Origin: CBDAQA01 sp965198865
GTDB lineage: Bacteria > Planctomycetota > Phycisphaerae > Tepidisphaerales > Tepidisphaeraceae
Direction: 5' to 3'
DNA length: 64,000 nucleotides
NCBI GenBank assembly: GCA_965198865.1
Contig: CBDAQA010000019.1
Location: 1 to 64,000, forward strand
Shown: piece after piece, positions 30,681 through 39,911 of the stretch
Position numbering within the stretch: position 1 is the stretch's first letter
How the letters are laid out: each line of letters starts with the position of its first letter
The notes under the pieces: generated by a model
The model's database searches: none
The model's input: only the letters and a program-made list of their open reading frames with translations
What the model was told of the DNA's origin: nothing
Translations under genes and position numbers: made by a program

Positions 30681-33008
30681 ATGCCCGTCTCGCCGCTCTA
30701 CGCCCACACGGTGCCGAACCAGCCCCCATCCACCTGGGAGCCGCTCAGCACCCACGCCACCGCCGTCGCCGAGAAAGCCACCCTGTTTGCTGCCGCCTTC
30801 GGTGCCGCCGACTGGGGAACGACTCTCGGTCTCTGGCACGACCTGGGCAAAGCTTCCGTCGCCTTTCAGGAGTATCTACGCCTCTCCAATGATCCCGACG
30901 CCAGCGAAGAGGGAACCGCTACCGGCCACATCGACCACTCCGCCTTCGGCGCGCGCCACGCGATGGCACAACTCGACCGAAAATTGGCCGGCCAACTCCT
31001 CGCGTTCTGCATCGCTGGCCATCACGCCGGACTCGCCGACGCCAATTCACCTGACGACACCGTGCGATCCACCCTCACGCACAAGCTTGACCCAGCCCGC
31101 TACAAGATCGAACCCGTCACCGTCCCGCCGGACCTGCTGCCGCCCTTGCCGCCGTTACCCCTGAAATTCCCGCCGACCATTGGTCCCGCCCAACCCTTGG
31201 GCTTCGCCGTCGCCTTCTTCACACGGATGTTATTTTCCGCGCTGATCGACGCTGATCGCACCGCTACCGAGGCATTCTGCGACCCCGACAAGGCACGCGA
31301 ACGGTCCCGCAACAAGCCCGAACTGCCAGCCCTGCGCGCCGCCTTCGATGCGTTCCTTACCCGCAAGCAGCAATCCGCGCCGCCCACTCCCGTGAACCAG
31401 ATTCGGACCCGCATCCTCAATCACTGCTTGGCCGCCGCCCCGCTTCCGCCGGGCTTCTTCTCCCTCAACGTGCCGACCGGCGGCGGCAAGACGTTCGCCT
31501 CCCTTGCCTTCGCCCTGCACCACGCCGCCGCCCACCCAAGCCTCCGCCGTGTGGTCGTCGCCATCCCGTTCACCAGCATCATTGAGCAGACCGCCGACCA
31601 GTACCGCCAGGCCCTTGGCCCCCTCGCCGACCTCGGCCTCGTCGAGCACCACAGCAGCCTGAACCCCAAGCGCGACACCCGCCAGAACAAGCTGGCCGCC
31701 GAGACGTGGGACGCCCCGCTCATCGTGACGACCAACGTCCAGCTGTTCGAGAGCCTGTTCGCCTCCGCCACCACGCCCGCCCGCAAGCTGCACCGGCTCG
31801 CCCACAGCGTCATCATCCTCGATGAGGCCCAGACCATGCCCGTCGACCTGCTCACGCCCACCCTCGCCGCCCTGCGAGAGTTGGTCGCTCGATACGGCTG
31901 CACGGTCGTCCTCTGCACCGCCACCCAGCCGGCGCTCGAACGCCGCCCCGGCGAGTTCGACATCGGCATCGACCGCCCGCACCCCATCGTCCCCGATGCG
32001 CCGGCCCTGCACCGCGAGCTGAAGCGCGTCGAGGTCACGCCCGCCGGCCTGCTGGACGACGGGACGCTCGTCCGCCGCTTGGCCGCCAAGCGAGAGGTGC
32101 TATGCATCGTCAACACCAAGGCCCACGCCGCCAAGGTGTACGACGGCTTGGTCGCCGAGGCGGGAACCGCCGACGGTTGCTACCACCTCAGCACGTTCAT
32201 GTGCCCCCAGCACCGTCGAGACATCCTGCTGCGCGTCCGCCGGACGCTCCATCGAAATCGGCTGGCTGTCGCAAGGGATGAAAAACGTTGGCCATGCCGG
32301 GTCGTGGCGACACAATTGATCGAGGCGGGGGTCGACGTCGACTTCCCAACGGTCTACCGGGGGCCGGCCGGGTTCGACTCGATCGCTCAGGCCGCCGGTC
32401 GGTGCAACAGGGAGGGGAAGCTGACCGATCGGGACGGTCAGCCCACCTTGGGGAAGGTCGTCGTGTTCGACACGGAAAAGGTGCCCCCGCCCGGCCTGCT
32501 CCGCCAGGCCGCCCAGGTCGGTGCCGAGCTCGCGCCGGGTCACCCCGACCCGCTTGCGCCGTCAGCCGTTGAGGCCTACTTCCGACAGCTCTACTGGTCC
32601 CGCTCCCACGAGTGGGACAAGCACAACGTCATGCCCTGCTTCGCCTACGACCCGCACCACATCGCCGACCATCGCACCCTCGCGCCGTTTCAGTTCCGCA
32701 CCGCCGCCGAGGCGTACCAGCTGATCCGCGAGCAGCAGACCCCGGTGCTCGTCCCCTACAACCGGGAGGCGAGGGCAATGGTCGACCACGCGCTTGCCGG
32801 CAAACCGATCGACCTGACCTTCTTCCGGCAGGCCCAGAAGTACACCGTCTCCGTCCGCGACCACTTTCTACAGAAGCTGTCCGACAACGCCGTCCTGATC
32901 CGCCACGAGGCCGGCCTGTACGTTCTGGCAAACCGCGGCGCCTACTCGTCCACCAAAGGGCTGTTGCCGGAAGTCGCCGGCATTAGCCCCGAATCGCTCA
33001 TGTTCTAA
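30681..33008 (+). CDS. cas3: Cas3 helicase-nuclease, type I-C
   Basis: The 775-residue effector nuclease begins with an HD domain (LWHDLGKASVAFQEYL near residue 53, GHIDHSAFGARHAM, CIAGHHAGLAD). An SF2 helicase follows: Walker A NVPTGGGKTFASLA near 264, VVAIPFTSIIEQTADQY, DEAQ box IILDEAQTMP at about 381, and QLIEAGVDVDFPTVYRGPAG with AQAAGRCNREG as motif VI. Cas3 is recruited to Cascade-bound targets and shreds the DNA in the 3'-5' direction. GGGGAG precedes the ATG by nine bases. All key motifs appear intact. Confidence 0.96.
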   Translation: MPVSPLYAHTVPNQPPSTWEPLSTHATAVAEKATLFAAAFGAADWGTTLGLWHDLGKASVAFQEYLRLSNDPDASEEGTATGHIDHSAFGARHAMAQLDRKLAGQLLAFCIAGHHAGLADANSPDDTVRSTLTHKLDPARYKIEPVTVPPDLLPPLPPLPLKFPPTIGPAQPLGFAVAFFTRMLFSALIDADRTATEAFCDPDKARERSRNKPELPALRAAFDAFLTRKQQSAPPTPVNQIRTRILNHCLAAAPLPPGFFSLNVPTGGGKTFASLAFALHHAAAHPSLRRVVVAIPFTSIIEQTADQYRQALGPLADLGLVEHHSSLNPKRDTRQNKLAAETWDAPLIVTTNVQLFESLFASATTPARKLHRLAHSVIILDEAQTMPVDLLTPTLAALRELVARYGCTVVLCTATQPALERRPGEFDIGIDRPHPIVPDAPALHRELKRVEVTPAGLLDDGTLVRRLAAKREVLCIVNTKAHAAKVYDGLVAEAGTADGCYHLSTFMCPQHRRDILLRVRRTLHRNRLAVARDEKRWPCRVVATQLIEAGVDVDFPTVYRGPAGFDSIAQAAGRCNREGKLTDRDGQPTLGKVVVFDTEKVPPPGLLRQAAQVGAELAPGHPDPLAPSAVEAYFRQLYWSRSHEWDKHNVMPCFAYDPHHIADHRTLAPFQFRTAAEAYQLIREQQTPVLVPYNREARAMVDHALAGKPIDLTFFRQAQKYTVSVRDHFLQKLSDNAVLIRHEAGLYVLANRGAYSSTKGLLPEVAGISPESLMF

Positions 33009-33020
33009 GGCGGGGCAACT

Positions 33021-33683
33021 ATGGCCTACGGTATCAAACTTCATTGCTGGAGCGATTTTGCCCTGTTTACGCGCCCGGAGATGAAAGTCGAACGGGTGAG
33101 CTACGATGTCATCACCCCTTCTGCGGCCCGGGCCGTTGTCGAGGCGATCTACTGGAAGCCCCAGATCCGCTGGGTGGTCGACCGCCTGCGCGTGCTGCGC
33201 CCGATCCGCTTCACGTCACAGCGCCGCAACGAAGTCGGCGCGAAGATCCCAGCCGGTGCCGCCAGGACCGCCATGCGAACCGGCACCGGCAACCTCGGCA
33301 TGTACGTCGAGACCGAGCGTCAGCAACGGGCCGCCCTGCTGCTCCGCGACGTCGCCTACGTCATCGAGGCCCACTTCGAGCTCATCGGCGGCGACGACAA
33401 CGAGGCCAAGCACCTCGACACGTTCAACCGCCGCGCCCGCGCCGGCCAGTGCTTCACCCGCCCCTACTTCGGCACCCGCGAGTGCGCCGCCGACTTCGCC
33501 CTGCTTGAGAAGAACGACACGGTTGAAGATCAACTGCCCACCGATCAGCGCACCCGCGACCTCGGGTGGATGCTGCATGACATCGACTACAAGAAGGGCC
33601 GGGAGGCGCGGTTTTTTCACGCGCAGATGACCGACGGCATCATCACCGTCCCCGCGTTCGACAGCGAGGAGGTGCGGGCATGA
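33021..33683 (+). CDS. cas5c: Cas5c (Cas5d), crRNA-processing subunit of type I-C Cascade
   Basis: The 220-residue protein begins MAYGIKLHCWSDFALFTRPE, with VERVSYDVITPSAARAVVEA, IYWKPQIRWVVDRL and the later AKHLDTFNRRARAGQCFTRP. In type I-C systems, which lack Cas6, Cas5 cuts the pre-crRNA using tyrosine, lysine and histidine residues; the KH pair in EAKHLDTF and the conserved TRPYFGTREC are present. It overlaps cas8c by four bases (ATGA), so the Cascade subunits are translationally coupled. Confidence 0.95.
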   Translation: MAYGIKLHCWSDFALFTRPEMKVERVSYDVITPSAARAVVEAIYWKPQIRWVVDRLRVLRPIRFTSQRRNEVGAKIPAGAARTAMRTGTGNLGMYVETERQQRAALLLRDVAYVIEAHFELIGGDDNEAKHLDTFNRRARAGQCFTRPYFGTRECAADFALLEKNDTVEDQLPTDQRTRDLGWMLHDIDYKKGREARFFHAQMTDGIITVPAFDSEEVRA

Positions 33684-35485
33684 TCCTCCAACGACTTAGC
33701 GACTTCTACGACCGCATCTCTGTCGATCCAGCGACCAGCAAGGCGTTACCGAGATCGGGGTTCTCCCTGCAGAAGGTGAGCTTCTGCATCGTTCTGGGTG
33801 CCGATGGTTCGTTTCAGAGCCTTGAATCACTGACGGATGAGGGAAACAAGAAGCCCGTTCCGCAGCAAATGTTGGTGCCGGGGCAAAGCAAGCCAACCGG
33901 GGCCGGCATTAACCCTTGCTTCCTTTGGGACAATGCAGCTTACATGCTCGGGTTCAAACCGGAGGATCCGAAGCCGGAACGGACGCGGGACTCATTCGAG
34001 GCATTCCGAAGTCGACACGTTGAGGTCGAGCAGATAATCGCATCTCCCGCGTTCACTGCTGTCTGCAAATTTCTGAAGTGTTGGTCACCCGCAGACCTCG
34101 CGGCGACGTCGGACCAACTCGGCAAATTCGCCACCCACTTCGGTGTATTCAAGATGGCCGGGGTGCTCGGTTACGTTCACGACGACCCCAAGGTGATGAC
34201 CTACTGGGCCGGACAGGCTGCTGCTGATGATGCCGATGTTTTGCCCGGCAATCGCATGTGCCTGGTTACAGGCTCGGTCGGGCCAGCCGCACGGTTGCAC
34301 AAGCCGTCCATCAAAGGCGTGGTTGGCAGCCAATCCTCCGGTGCCATGATCGTTTCCTTTAACGACACCGCATACGAGTCGTTCGGAAAGGGGTCTGCTG
34401 ACAACGCCCCGGTGAGCGTCGGTGCTGCGTTCAAGTACACGAACGCACTCAACTTTCTGCTGAATCAGCGGCGCCGGCGCATACAACTCGGCGATGCCAC
34501 CGTGATCTTCTGGGCCGACCGGCCCACGCCATTGGAGGAGTATGCCGACACGGCCTTCGGCGACTTCGCGCCGCCCAAACCGGACGCGCCGCCGGAGGAT
34601 ATTGCCCGTGCCGAGCAGGCCCGCAACTTCCTCACCCAGCTGCGCGACGGCCACGCGGCCGGCACTGCAATCCACCCCGACAGCAGCGTCGGCTTCTACA
34701 TACTGGGCCTCTCGCCCAACGCTTCTCGGCTGAGCGTCCGCCTCTGGGTGCAGAGCACGGTCGGCGAGATGGAGGCCCGGCTCCGCCAGCACCTGCAGGA
34801 CATGAACCTCATCGGCGCTCGGCCCGACGATCCGCCGGTCGTCATCCGCCGGATCGTTGAGGCTACCGGTCGGGCGAAGATGTCTGCCGGAAAATTCCAG
34901 GGCTACGACGCCGACGTGGTCCCACCTCTATTGTCGGGCGCGATCGCCCGCGCGGTGTTTCAGGGGACCCCCTATCCGGCGATGTTGTTGGGCCAGATGC
35001 TGAACCGCATTCGTGCCGACGGGTACGTGAGTCACGTTCGCGTTGCCACGATCAAGGCTTACCTCGTCCGCAATTCCCGCCTCGACCCACAACCAACGGA
35101 GGTAGACGTGTCACTCAACCCAACGCGGGCTGATCCAGCCTACGTGACCGGGCGCGTGTTCGCCCTGCTCGAAAAGATCCAGTCCGACAGCCTTGGTGGC
35201 GACATCAATGCCACGATCAAGGACCGCTATTTCTCCTCCGCCAGCGCGACGCCCGGCATCGTCTTTCCACGCCTGATTCGGCTCAGCCAACATCACCTGG
35301 CCAAGATGGAGCCGGGCCAAAAGGTGTACTACGAGCGGCTGCTCGGCGAGGCCATCGGCAAGCTCGATGGGTTCGCCAACCGCCTCGCTCTCGAAGATCA
35401 GGGTCTGTTCGCGGTCGGTTATTTCCACCAACGTCAAGACCTGTTCACCAGCAAGAAGACCATCAAGGAAGGGGACTCACAATGA
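33680..35485 (+). CDS. cas8c: Cas8c, large subunit of type I-C Cascade
   Basis: This 601-residue protein has typical Cas8c segments: KVSFCIVLGADGSFQSLESL, PCFLWDNAAYMLGF, GSQSSGAMIVSFNDTAYESF, GDATVIFWADRP and GFYILGLSPNASRLSVRLWV. Cas8c recognises the PAM and a truncated product can also serve as the small subunit in I-C systems. An internal start for that product cannot be assigned here. Ends overlap both neighbours by four bases. Confidence 0.95.
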   Translation: MILQRLSDFYDRISVDPATSKALPRSGFSLQKVSFCIVLGADGSFQSLESLTDEGNKKPVPQQMLVPGQSKPTGAGINPCFLWDNAAYMLGFKPEDPKPERTRDSFEAFRSRHVEVEQIIASPAFTAVCKFLKCWSPADLAATSDQLGKFATHFGVFKMAGVLGYVHDDPKVMTYWAGQAAADDADVLPGNRMCLVTGSVGPAARLHKPSIKGVVGSQSSGAMIVSFNDTAYESFGKGSADNAPVSVGAAFKYTNALNFLLNQRRRRIQLGDATVIFWADRPTPLEEYADTAFGDFAPPKPDAPPEDIARAEQARNFLTQLRDGHAAGTAIHPDSSVGFYILGLSPNASRLSVRLWVQSTVGEMEARLRQHLQDMNLIGARPDDPPVVIRRIVEATGRAKMSAGKFQGYDADVVPPLLSGAIARAVFQGTPYPAMLLGQMLNRIRADGYVSHVRVATIKAYLVRNSRLDPQPTEVDVSLNPTRADPAYVTGRVFALLEKIQSDSLGGDINATIKDRYFSSASATPGIVFPRLIRLSQHHLAKMEPGQKVYYERLLGEAIGKLDGFANRLALEDQGLFAVGYFHQRQDLFTSKKTIKEGDSQ

Positions 35486-36378
35486 ATGCGCCGATCCAGA
35501 ACCGTTACGACTTCGTCTACCTGTTCGACGTGACCGACGGCAACCCGAATGGTGATCCCGACGCGGGCAACTTGCCACGCACTGATGCCGAGACGGGCCA
35601 AGGTCTGGTCACCGACGTGTGCCTCAAACGCAAGGTCCGGAACTACGTCGGCACGGTCCACGAGGAAAAGCCGCCCTACGAGATCTACATCAAGGAGAAG
35701 GCGATTCTCAACCTCCAGCACAACCGCGCTTACACGGCCCTGTCCATCGATCCCAGGAAGCGGGAGGCAAAGGGTGCCGCGAAGGCGGAGGAGGACAAGA
35801 ACCTCACCAGGTGGATGTGCCAGAACTTCTTCGACATCCGCACCTTTGGGGCCGTCATGACGACCGAGGTGAACGCGGGTCAGGTGCGGGGTCCCGTGCA
35901 ACTGACCGTGGCCCGCAGCATCGACCCGATCGTTTCGCAGGAGCACGCCGTCACCCGCTGCGCTGTCACAACCGAGCGCGAGGCTGAGAAGCAGAGTGGC
36001 GACAACCGCACGATGGGTCGGAAGTTCACCGTGCCCTATGGCCTGTACATGGGGTTCGGATACATCAACGCGACGCTGGCCATGCAGACCGGGTTCGGCG
36101 AGGACGATCTGAAACTTCTCAAGCAGGCGTTGAACATGATGTTCGAGGGTGACCGCTCGGCCGCTCGCGGGCGAATGTCACCGGTGAGGTGCGTCGCCTT
36201 CAAACACAACGGTAAGCTGGGCAATGCCCGTGCGGACCAACTGTTCGCCAGCGTTAGCGTAAAATTGAAAGATGAGGTCGTGGCCGAGAAACGGCCGCCG
36301 CGATCGAAGGATGACTACATCATCAGTACCGCCGAGGGCGATCTGCCCGAGGGTGTGACCGTCGAGCACTGGGTCTGA
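35482..36378 (+). CDS. cas7c: Cas7c, backbone subunit of type I-C Cascade
   Basis: The 298-residue RAMP protein opens with NRYDFVYLFDVTDGNPNGDP and DAGNLPRTDAETGQGLVTDV, the Csd2/Cas7c signature. It continues with NFFDIRTFGAVMTTEVNAGQ and GPVQLTVARSIDPIVSQEHA. Several copies coat the crRNA spacer. The gene starts inside the cas8c stop and ends three bases before cas4. Confidence 0.96.
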   Translation: MNAPIQNRYDFVYLFDVTDGNPNGDPDAGNLPRTDAETGQGLVTDVCLKRKVRNYVGTVHEEKPPYEIYIKEKAILNLQHNRAYTALSIDPRKREAKGAAKAEEDKNLTRWMCQNFFDIRTFGAVMTTEVNAGQVRGPVQLTVARSIDPIVSQEHAVTRCAVTTEREAEKQSGDNRTMGRKFTVPYGLYMGFGYINATLAMQTGFGEDDLKLLKQALNMMFEGDRSAARGRMSPVRCVAFKHNGKLGNARADQLFASVSVKLKDEVVAEKRPPRSKDDYIISTAEGDLPEGVTVEHWV

Positions 36379-36381
36379 CCC

Positions 36382-37143
36382 ATGTTCTCCGAAGACGACT
36401 TGCTGCCCATCAGCGCCCTTCAGCACCTGCTGTTCTGCCCGCGGCAGTGCGCGTTGATCCACGTGGAGCAGCAGTGGGCGGAGAACCGGCTGACCATCGA
36501 GGGGCGGCACCTGCACGAGCGGGCCGACTCGGGTCGAGGCGAGACGCGGCGGCCACGGCGGGCGAAGGGACGGGAGCCGGGCGAGGGCGCGCCGGACGGG
36601 CCGGGGGTGCGGATCACGCGGGCGCTGCCGTTGCGGTCGCTGGCGCTGGGGATCAGCGGGCAGGCGGACGTGGTCGAGTTCCGGCCCGGGACGCCGGCGG
36701 GGCCGGAGGCCGCGCAGGGCGGGCCGGGCGGGGTGGTGCCGACCGTGCCGATGCCGGTCGAGTACAAGCGCGGCCGGCCCAAGCGGGACGGGTCGGACCG
36801 GGTGCAGCTGTGCGCCCAGGCGCTGTGCCTGGAGGAGATGCTCGGCACGCCGGTGCCGGCCGGGGCGCTCTACTACGCCGCCCTGCGGCGGCGCGAGGTC
36901 GTGCCGATCGACGATGGCCTGCGCCGGCTGACGTTGGACGCGATCGGCCAGCTGCACGCGATGGTGCGGGAACGCGTCACCCCGCCCGCCCGGCGGATGA
37001 AGAAGTGCGACCGCTGCTCGCTGCTGAACCTGTGCCTGCCCGACGTGCTGGACGGTTCCGAACCGGCCAGCCGATATCTGCGGCGGTCGCTCGCCGGCAG
37101 CTTGGCGAACGCGGACGGGCCGGGCGGAGACGATCGGGATTAG
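36382..37143 (+). CDS. cas4: Cas4 RecB-like nuclease with a low-complexity insertion
   Basis: The protein has 253 residues, somewhat longer than most I-C Cas4 proteins. Iron-sulfur cysteines are Cys19 in HLLFCPRQCALIH and Cys209, Cys212 and Cys218 in KKCDRCSLLNLCLPD. RecB nuclease motifs are GISGQADVVEF and PVEYKRGRPKRD (the E-x-K). Between about residues 50 and 125 it holds extra glycine/proline/arginine-rich stretches (RRPRRAKGREPGEG; PAGPEAAQGGPGG). Cas4 trims prespacers and checks their PAM together with Cas1-Cas2. cas1 begins ten bases later. Confidence 0.93.
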   Translation: MFSEDDLLPISALQHLLFCPRQCALIHVEQQWAENRLTIEGRHLHERADSGRGETRRPRRAKGREPGEGAPDGPGVRITRALPLRSLALGISGQADVVEFRPGTPAGPEAAQGGPGGVVPTVPMPVEYKRGRPKRDGSDRVQLCAQALCLEEMLGTPVPAGALYYAALRRREVVPIDDGLRRLTLDAIGQLHAMVRERVTPPARRMKKCDRCSLLNLCLPDVLDGSEPASRYLRRSLAGSLANADGPGGDDRD

Positions 37144-37153
37144 ACGGAGCGTC

Positions 37154-38191
37154 ATGAAGCACCACCTGAACACGCTGTTCGTGACCACGCAGGGCAGCTA
37201 CCTGGCGAAGGAGGGGGAGGCGGTGCTGGTCCGGCATGAGAAGCAGACCAAGCTGCGCGTGCCGATCCACACGCTGGGCGGGATCGTCACGTTCGGTCGG
37301 GTGGGGGTGAGCCCGTCGCTGATGGGGCTGTGCGGCGAGCGCGGCGTGGCCGTCAGCCTGATGAGCTTCTCCGGCCGGTTCCTAGCCCGCGTGAACGGGT
37401 TCACGTCCGGCAACGTGCTGCTGCGGCGGGAGCAGTACCGCTGGGCCGACGATCCCGGCAAGTCGGCCGCGGTCGCGCGGGCCGTCATCGCCGCCAAGGT
37501 GGCGAACGGGCGATCGGTGCTGCTGCGGAACGGTCGCGACTACCCGAACGGGGCCGGTCGCGACGACGTGGCCGCCGCCGCCCGGTACCTGGCGCAGGCG
37601 CTGGAGGGGATGCAGCTGCAAACGCAACTGTCGCTCGACTCGTTGCGCGGGTTGGAGGGGGACGCCGCCAACGCCTACTTCGGGGTGTTCGATCATCTGG
37701 TGACGGCGCAGAAGGAGGACTTCCGGTTCACGAGTCGCAGCCGTCGACCGCCGTTGGACAACGTGAACGCGCTGTTGAGCTTCGTCTACGCCATGCTCGC
37801 CAACGACGCCCGCGGGGCGTGCGAGGCGGCGGGGCTGGACCCGGCGGTGGGGTTCCTGCACCGCGATCGACCGGGCCGGCCGGGGCTGGCGCTGGACCTG
37901 ATGGAGGAGTTCCGCCCCTACCTGGCCGACCGGCTGGTGCTGTCGCTGGTCAACCGGAAGCAGGTGGACGGCCGGGGGTTCGAGCGGACCGAGAGCGGCG
38001 GGGTCCGCATGGGCGACGCGACGCGCAAGGCCGTGCTGGTCGCCTACCAGAAGCGCAAGCAGGAGGAGGTCGTCCACCCGTTCCTCGGCGAGCGCGTCAC
38101 CGTCGGCCTGCTGGTCCACCTCCAGGCCCGGCTGCTCGCCCGCCACCTCCGCGGCGACATCGACGCCTACCCGGCATTCATCTGGAAGTGA
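37154..38191 (+). CDS. cas1: Cas1 integrase, type I-C
   Basis: The 345-residue protein starts MKHHLNTLFVTTQGSYLAKE. The catalytic core contains RGLEGDAANAYFGVF (glutamate), NALLSFVYAMLANDARGACE, AVGFLHRDRPGRPGLALDLM (histidine) and EEFRPYLADRLVLSLVNR (acidic residues). It inserts new spacers at the leader end of the array. The length and sequence match Cas1c; nothing appears missing. Confidence 0.96.
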   Translation: MKHHLNTLFVTTQGSYLAKEGEAVLVRHEKQTKLRVPIHTLGGIVTFGRVGVSPSLMGLCGERGVAVSLMSFSGRFLARVNGFTSGNVLLRREQYRWADDPGKSAAVARAVIAAKVANGRSVLLRNGRDYPNGAGRDDVAAAARYLAQALEGMQLQTQLSLDSLRGLEGDAANAYFGVFDHLVTAQKEDFRFTSRSRRPPLDNVNALLSFVYAMLANDARGACEAAGLDPAVGFLHRDRPGRPGLALDLMEEFRPYLADRLVLSLVNRKQVDGRGFERTESGGVRMGDATRKAVLVAYQKRKQEEVVHPFLGERVTVGLLVHLQARLLARHLRGDIDAYPAFIWK

Positions 38192-38202
38192 TATTTGAGC
38201 GG

Positions 38203-38277
38203 GAAGTTCTGAGTTGTGAGTTGGGAGCTGGCGGCCGCGCGCACCTTCAATTTCCAACTCTCGGGTGAGAACTCCCC
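38203..38277. repeat. GAGTTCTGAGTT-type inverted repeat between cas1 and cas2
   Basis: Left arm AAGTTCTGAGTTGTGAGTTG (from 38204) faces the partly complementary CCAACTCTCGGGTGAGAACT (from 38254). The same kind of sequence occurs between plsX and fabH at 46942-47043. It occupies most of the 108-base gap, which separates cas2 from an otherwise tightly packed cas operon. Confidence 0.55.
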
Positions 38278-38299
38278 GCTCCCGGCGCGAAGGAGCGAT

Positions 38300-38590
38300 A
38301 TGTTGGTCTTGGTGACGTACGACGTGTCGACGACGACGCCGGAGGGCCGGCGGCGGCTGTCGCGGGTGGCGCGGGCCTGCCTGGACTTCGGCCAGCGGGT
38401 GCAGGCCAGCGTGTTCGAGTGCGAGGTGGACACCGACACGTTCGCCCGGCTCCGCCTGCGGCTGCTGGACACGTACGACCCGGCCGCCGACAGCCTGCGG
38501 TTCTACTTCCTGGGGTCCGAGAAGCGCCGACGGGTGGAGCACCACGGCACCAAGCCGTCGACCGACCTGTCGGGGCCGCTGATCGCCTGA
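38300..38590 (+). CDS. cas2: Cas2, type I-C
   Basis: From ATG at 38300, preceded by AAGGAG at six bases, the protein has 96 residues. It begins MLVLVTYDVSTTTPEGRRRL with the Cas2 ferredoxin-like start (VTYDVS), then ACLDFGQRVQASVFECEVD and DSLRFYFLGSEKRRRVEHHG. Cas2 forms the dimer that bridges Cas1 in the spacer-integration complex. The array begins 204 bases after the stop. Confidence 0.95.
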   Translation: MLVLVTYDVSTTTPEGRRRLSRVARACLDFGQRVQASVFECEVDTDTFARLRLRLLDTYDPAADSLRFYFLGSEKRRRVEHHGTKPSTDLSGPLIA

Positions 38591-38794
38591 CGACCGTGCC
38601 ACGCCGACCCCGTTCGCCGCGACCCGCGCGCGCACTGGCCGCGCCCGATCCATTCGCGGAGGGCCGAAGCCGACGGCCCGACGATAGTTGCGCGACGATC
38701 GCCGCCGACCACGGCGCGCCGGCCCGTCGGCCGGCCGTCGTTCGCGGCCGAGTCAACGTTGTTGCCCCCGGGGTCCACAGATGTCCTCGCAGGC
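38591..38794 (+). promoter_or_regulatory. CRISPR leader region
   Basis: The 204 bases between cas2 and the first repeat are the leader by position: the opposite array end carries the degenerate repeat. The sequence is extremely G+C-rich until the last 40 bases, where GTCAACGTTGTTGCC occurs; most leaders are A+T-rich. No promoter hexamers stand out. Confidence 0.6.
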
Positions 38795-39840
38795 GTCGCC
38801 CCTCACGTGAGGGGCGTGGATTGAAACACCCAGGCCGAGGCCGCCGTCCGATCGGACATGCCGTCGCCCCTCACGTGAGGGGCGTGGATTGAAACCGGAG
38901 GATGTGATCGGTGGCAAGCCGTACTTCGGGTCGCCCCTCACGTGAGGGGCGTGGATTGAAACTTGAGATAGTCCGTCTGCTTCTGCGATTCGCTCAGGTC
39001 GCCCCTCACGTGAGGGGCGTGGATTGAAACTGACCAGCTGGCGAGGGTGCCGACAGATACCGCGGGTCGCCCCTCACGTGAGGGGCGTGGATTGAAACAA
39101 CCCGAGCACCGGGTTCTGCGCGCCCTGGGCGAGTCGCCCCTCACGTGAGGGGCGTGGATTGAAACCCGAGCCGGTCGGCGTGGTGCAGGGAAGCGTGAGG
39201 TCGCCCCTCACGTGAGGGGCGTGGATTGAAACCTAGACGCGATCCGCACTCGTCTGGCGGCCAACCTGTCGCCCCTCACGTGAGGGGCGTGGATTGAAAC
39301 TCCATGCGTCGGTCTATGGCGTCATCCGATTTGCCGTCGCCCCTCACGTGAGGGGCGTGGATTGAAACTCGCCGGTCATGCACGCCTCGCACAATCCACG
39401 GCCATCGCCCCTCACGTGAGGGGCGTGGATTGAAACGCATCATCGACGTGAAGCGGCTGGTGACGGCGAAGTCGCCCCTCACGTGAGGGGCGTGGATTGA
39501 AACACTAGGTCGTAGACGTAGACGCCGATCAGCGCCAGGTCGCCCCTCACGTGAGGGGCGTGGATTGAAACGACCCACAGCCGCAGATCGGCGGGGGTAT
39601 GGCGAGTCGCCCCTCACGTGAGGGGCGTGGATTGAAACGTCGCGTCGATGTAGTCGCGTTCCTTCACGGTCGCGTCGCCCCTCACGTGAGGGGCGTGGAT
39701 TGAAACACCGAAGAGGCGGGCGGCTACACGGTCAACGCGGGTCGCCCCTCACGTGAGGGGCGTGGGTTGAAACGACACCAGCGTCGACGTCGGCACGGGC
39801 GTCACCGAGTCGCCCCTCACGCGGGCGGCTTCGGTTGAAC
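38795..39840 (+). CRISPR. Type I-C CRISPR array, 15 full repeats plus a degenerate end repeat
   Basis: The 33-bp repeat starts with G-T, then the 20-bp perfect palindrome CGCCCCTCACGTGAGGGGCG, and ends TGGATTGAAAC, the tail typical of type I-C repeats. Full repeats start at 38795, 38863, 38930, 38998, 39066, 39133, 39200, 39268, 39336, 39404, 39471, 39539, 39606, 39674 and 39741. The copy at 39404 begins with A instead of G, and that at 39741 has GTGGGTTG. A decayed copy at 39809-39840 keeps only the first 13 bases and GGTTGAAC. The 15 spacers are 34-35 nt and all differ. Decay at the right end and cas genes at the left agree on a left-hand leader. Confidence 0.98.
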
Positions 39841-39911
39841 GAACCGGCGGGCACCTCGAGGCGATGGGCGTCGAGGCGGCGTCGCCCGCGATCGAGGGTG
39901 CGACCACGAGT

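Noticed and set aside
39276..39617. Minus-strand ORF with repeated RGDS/RPSREGR-like units
   Set aside because: It is translation of CRISPR repeats and spacers, not a repeat protein.
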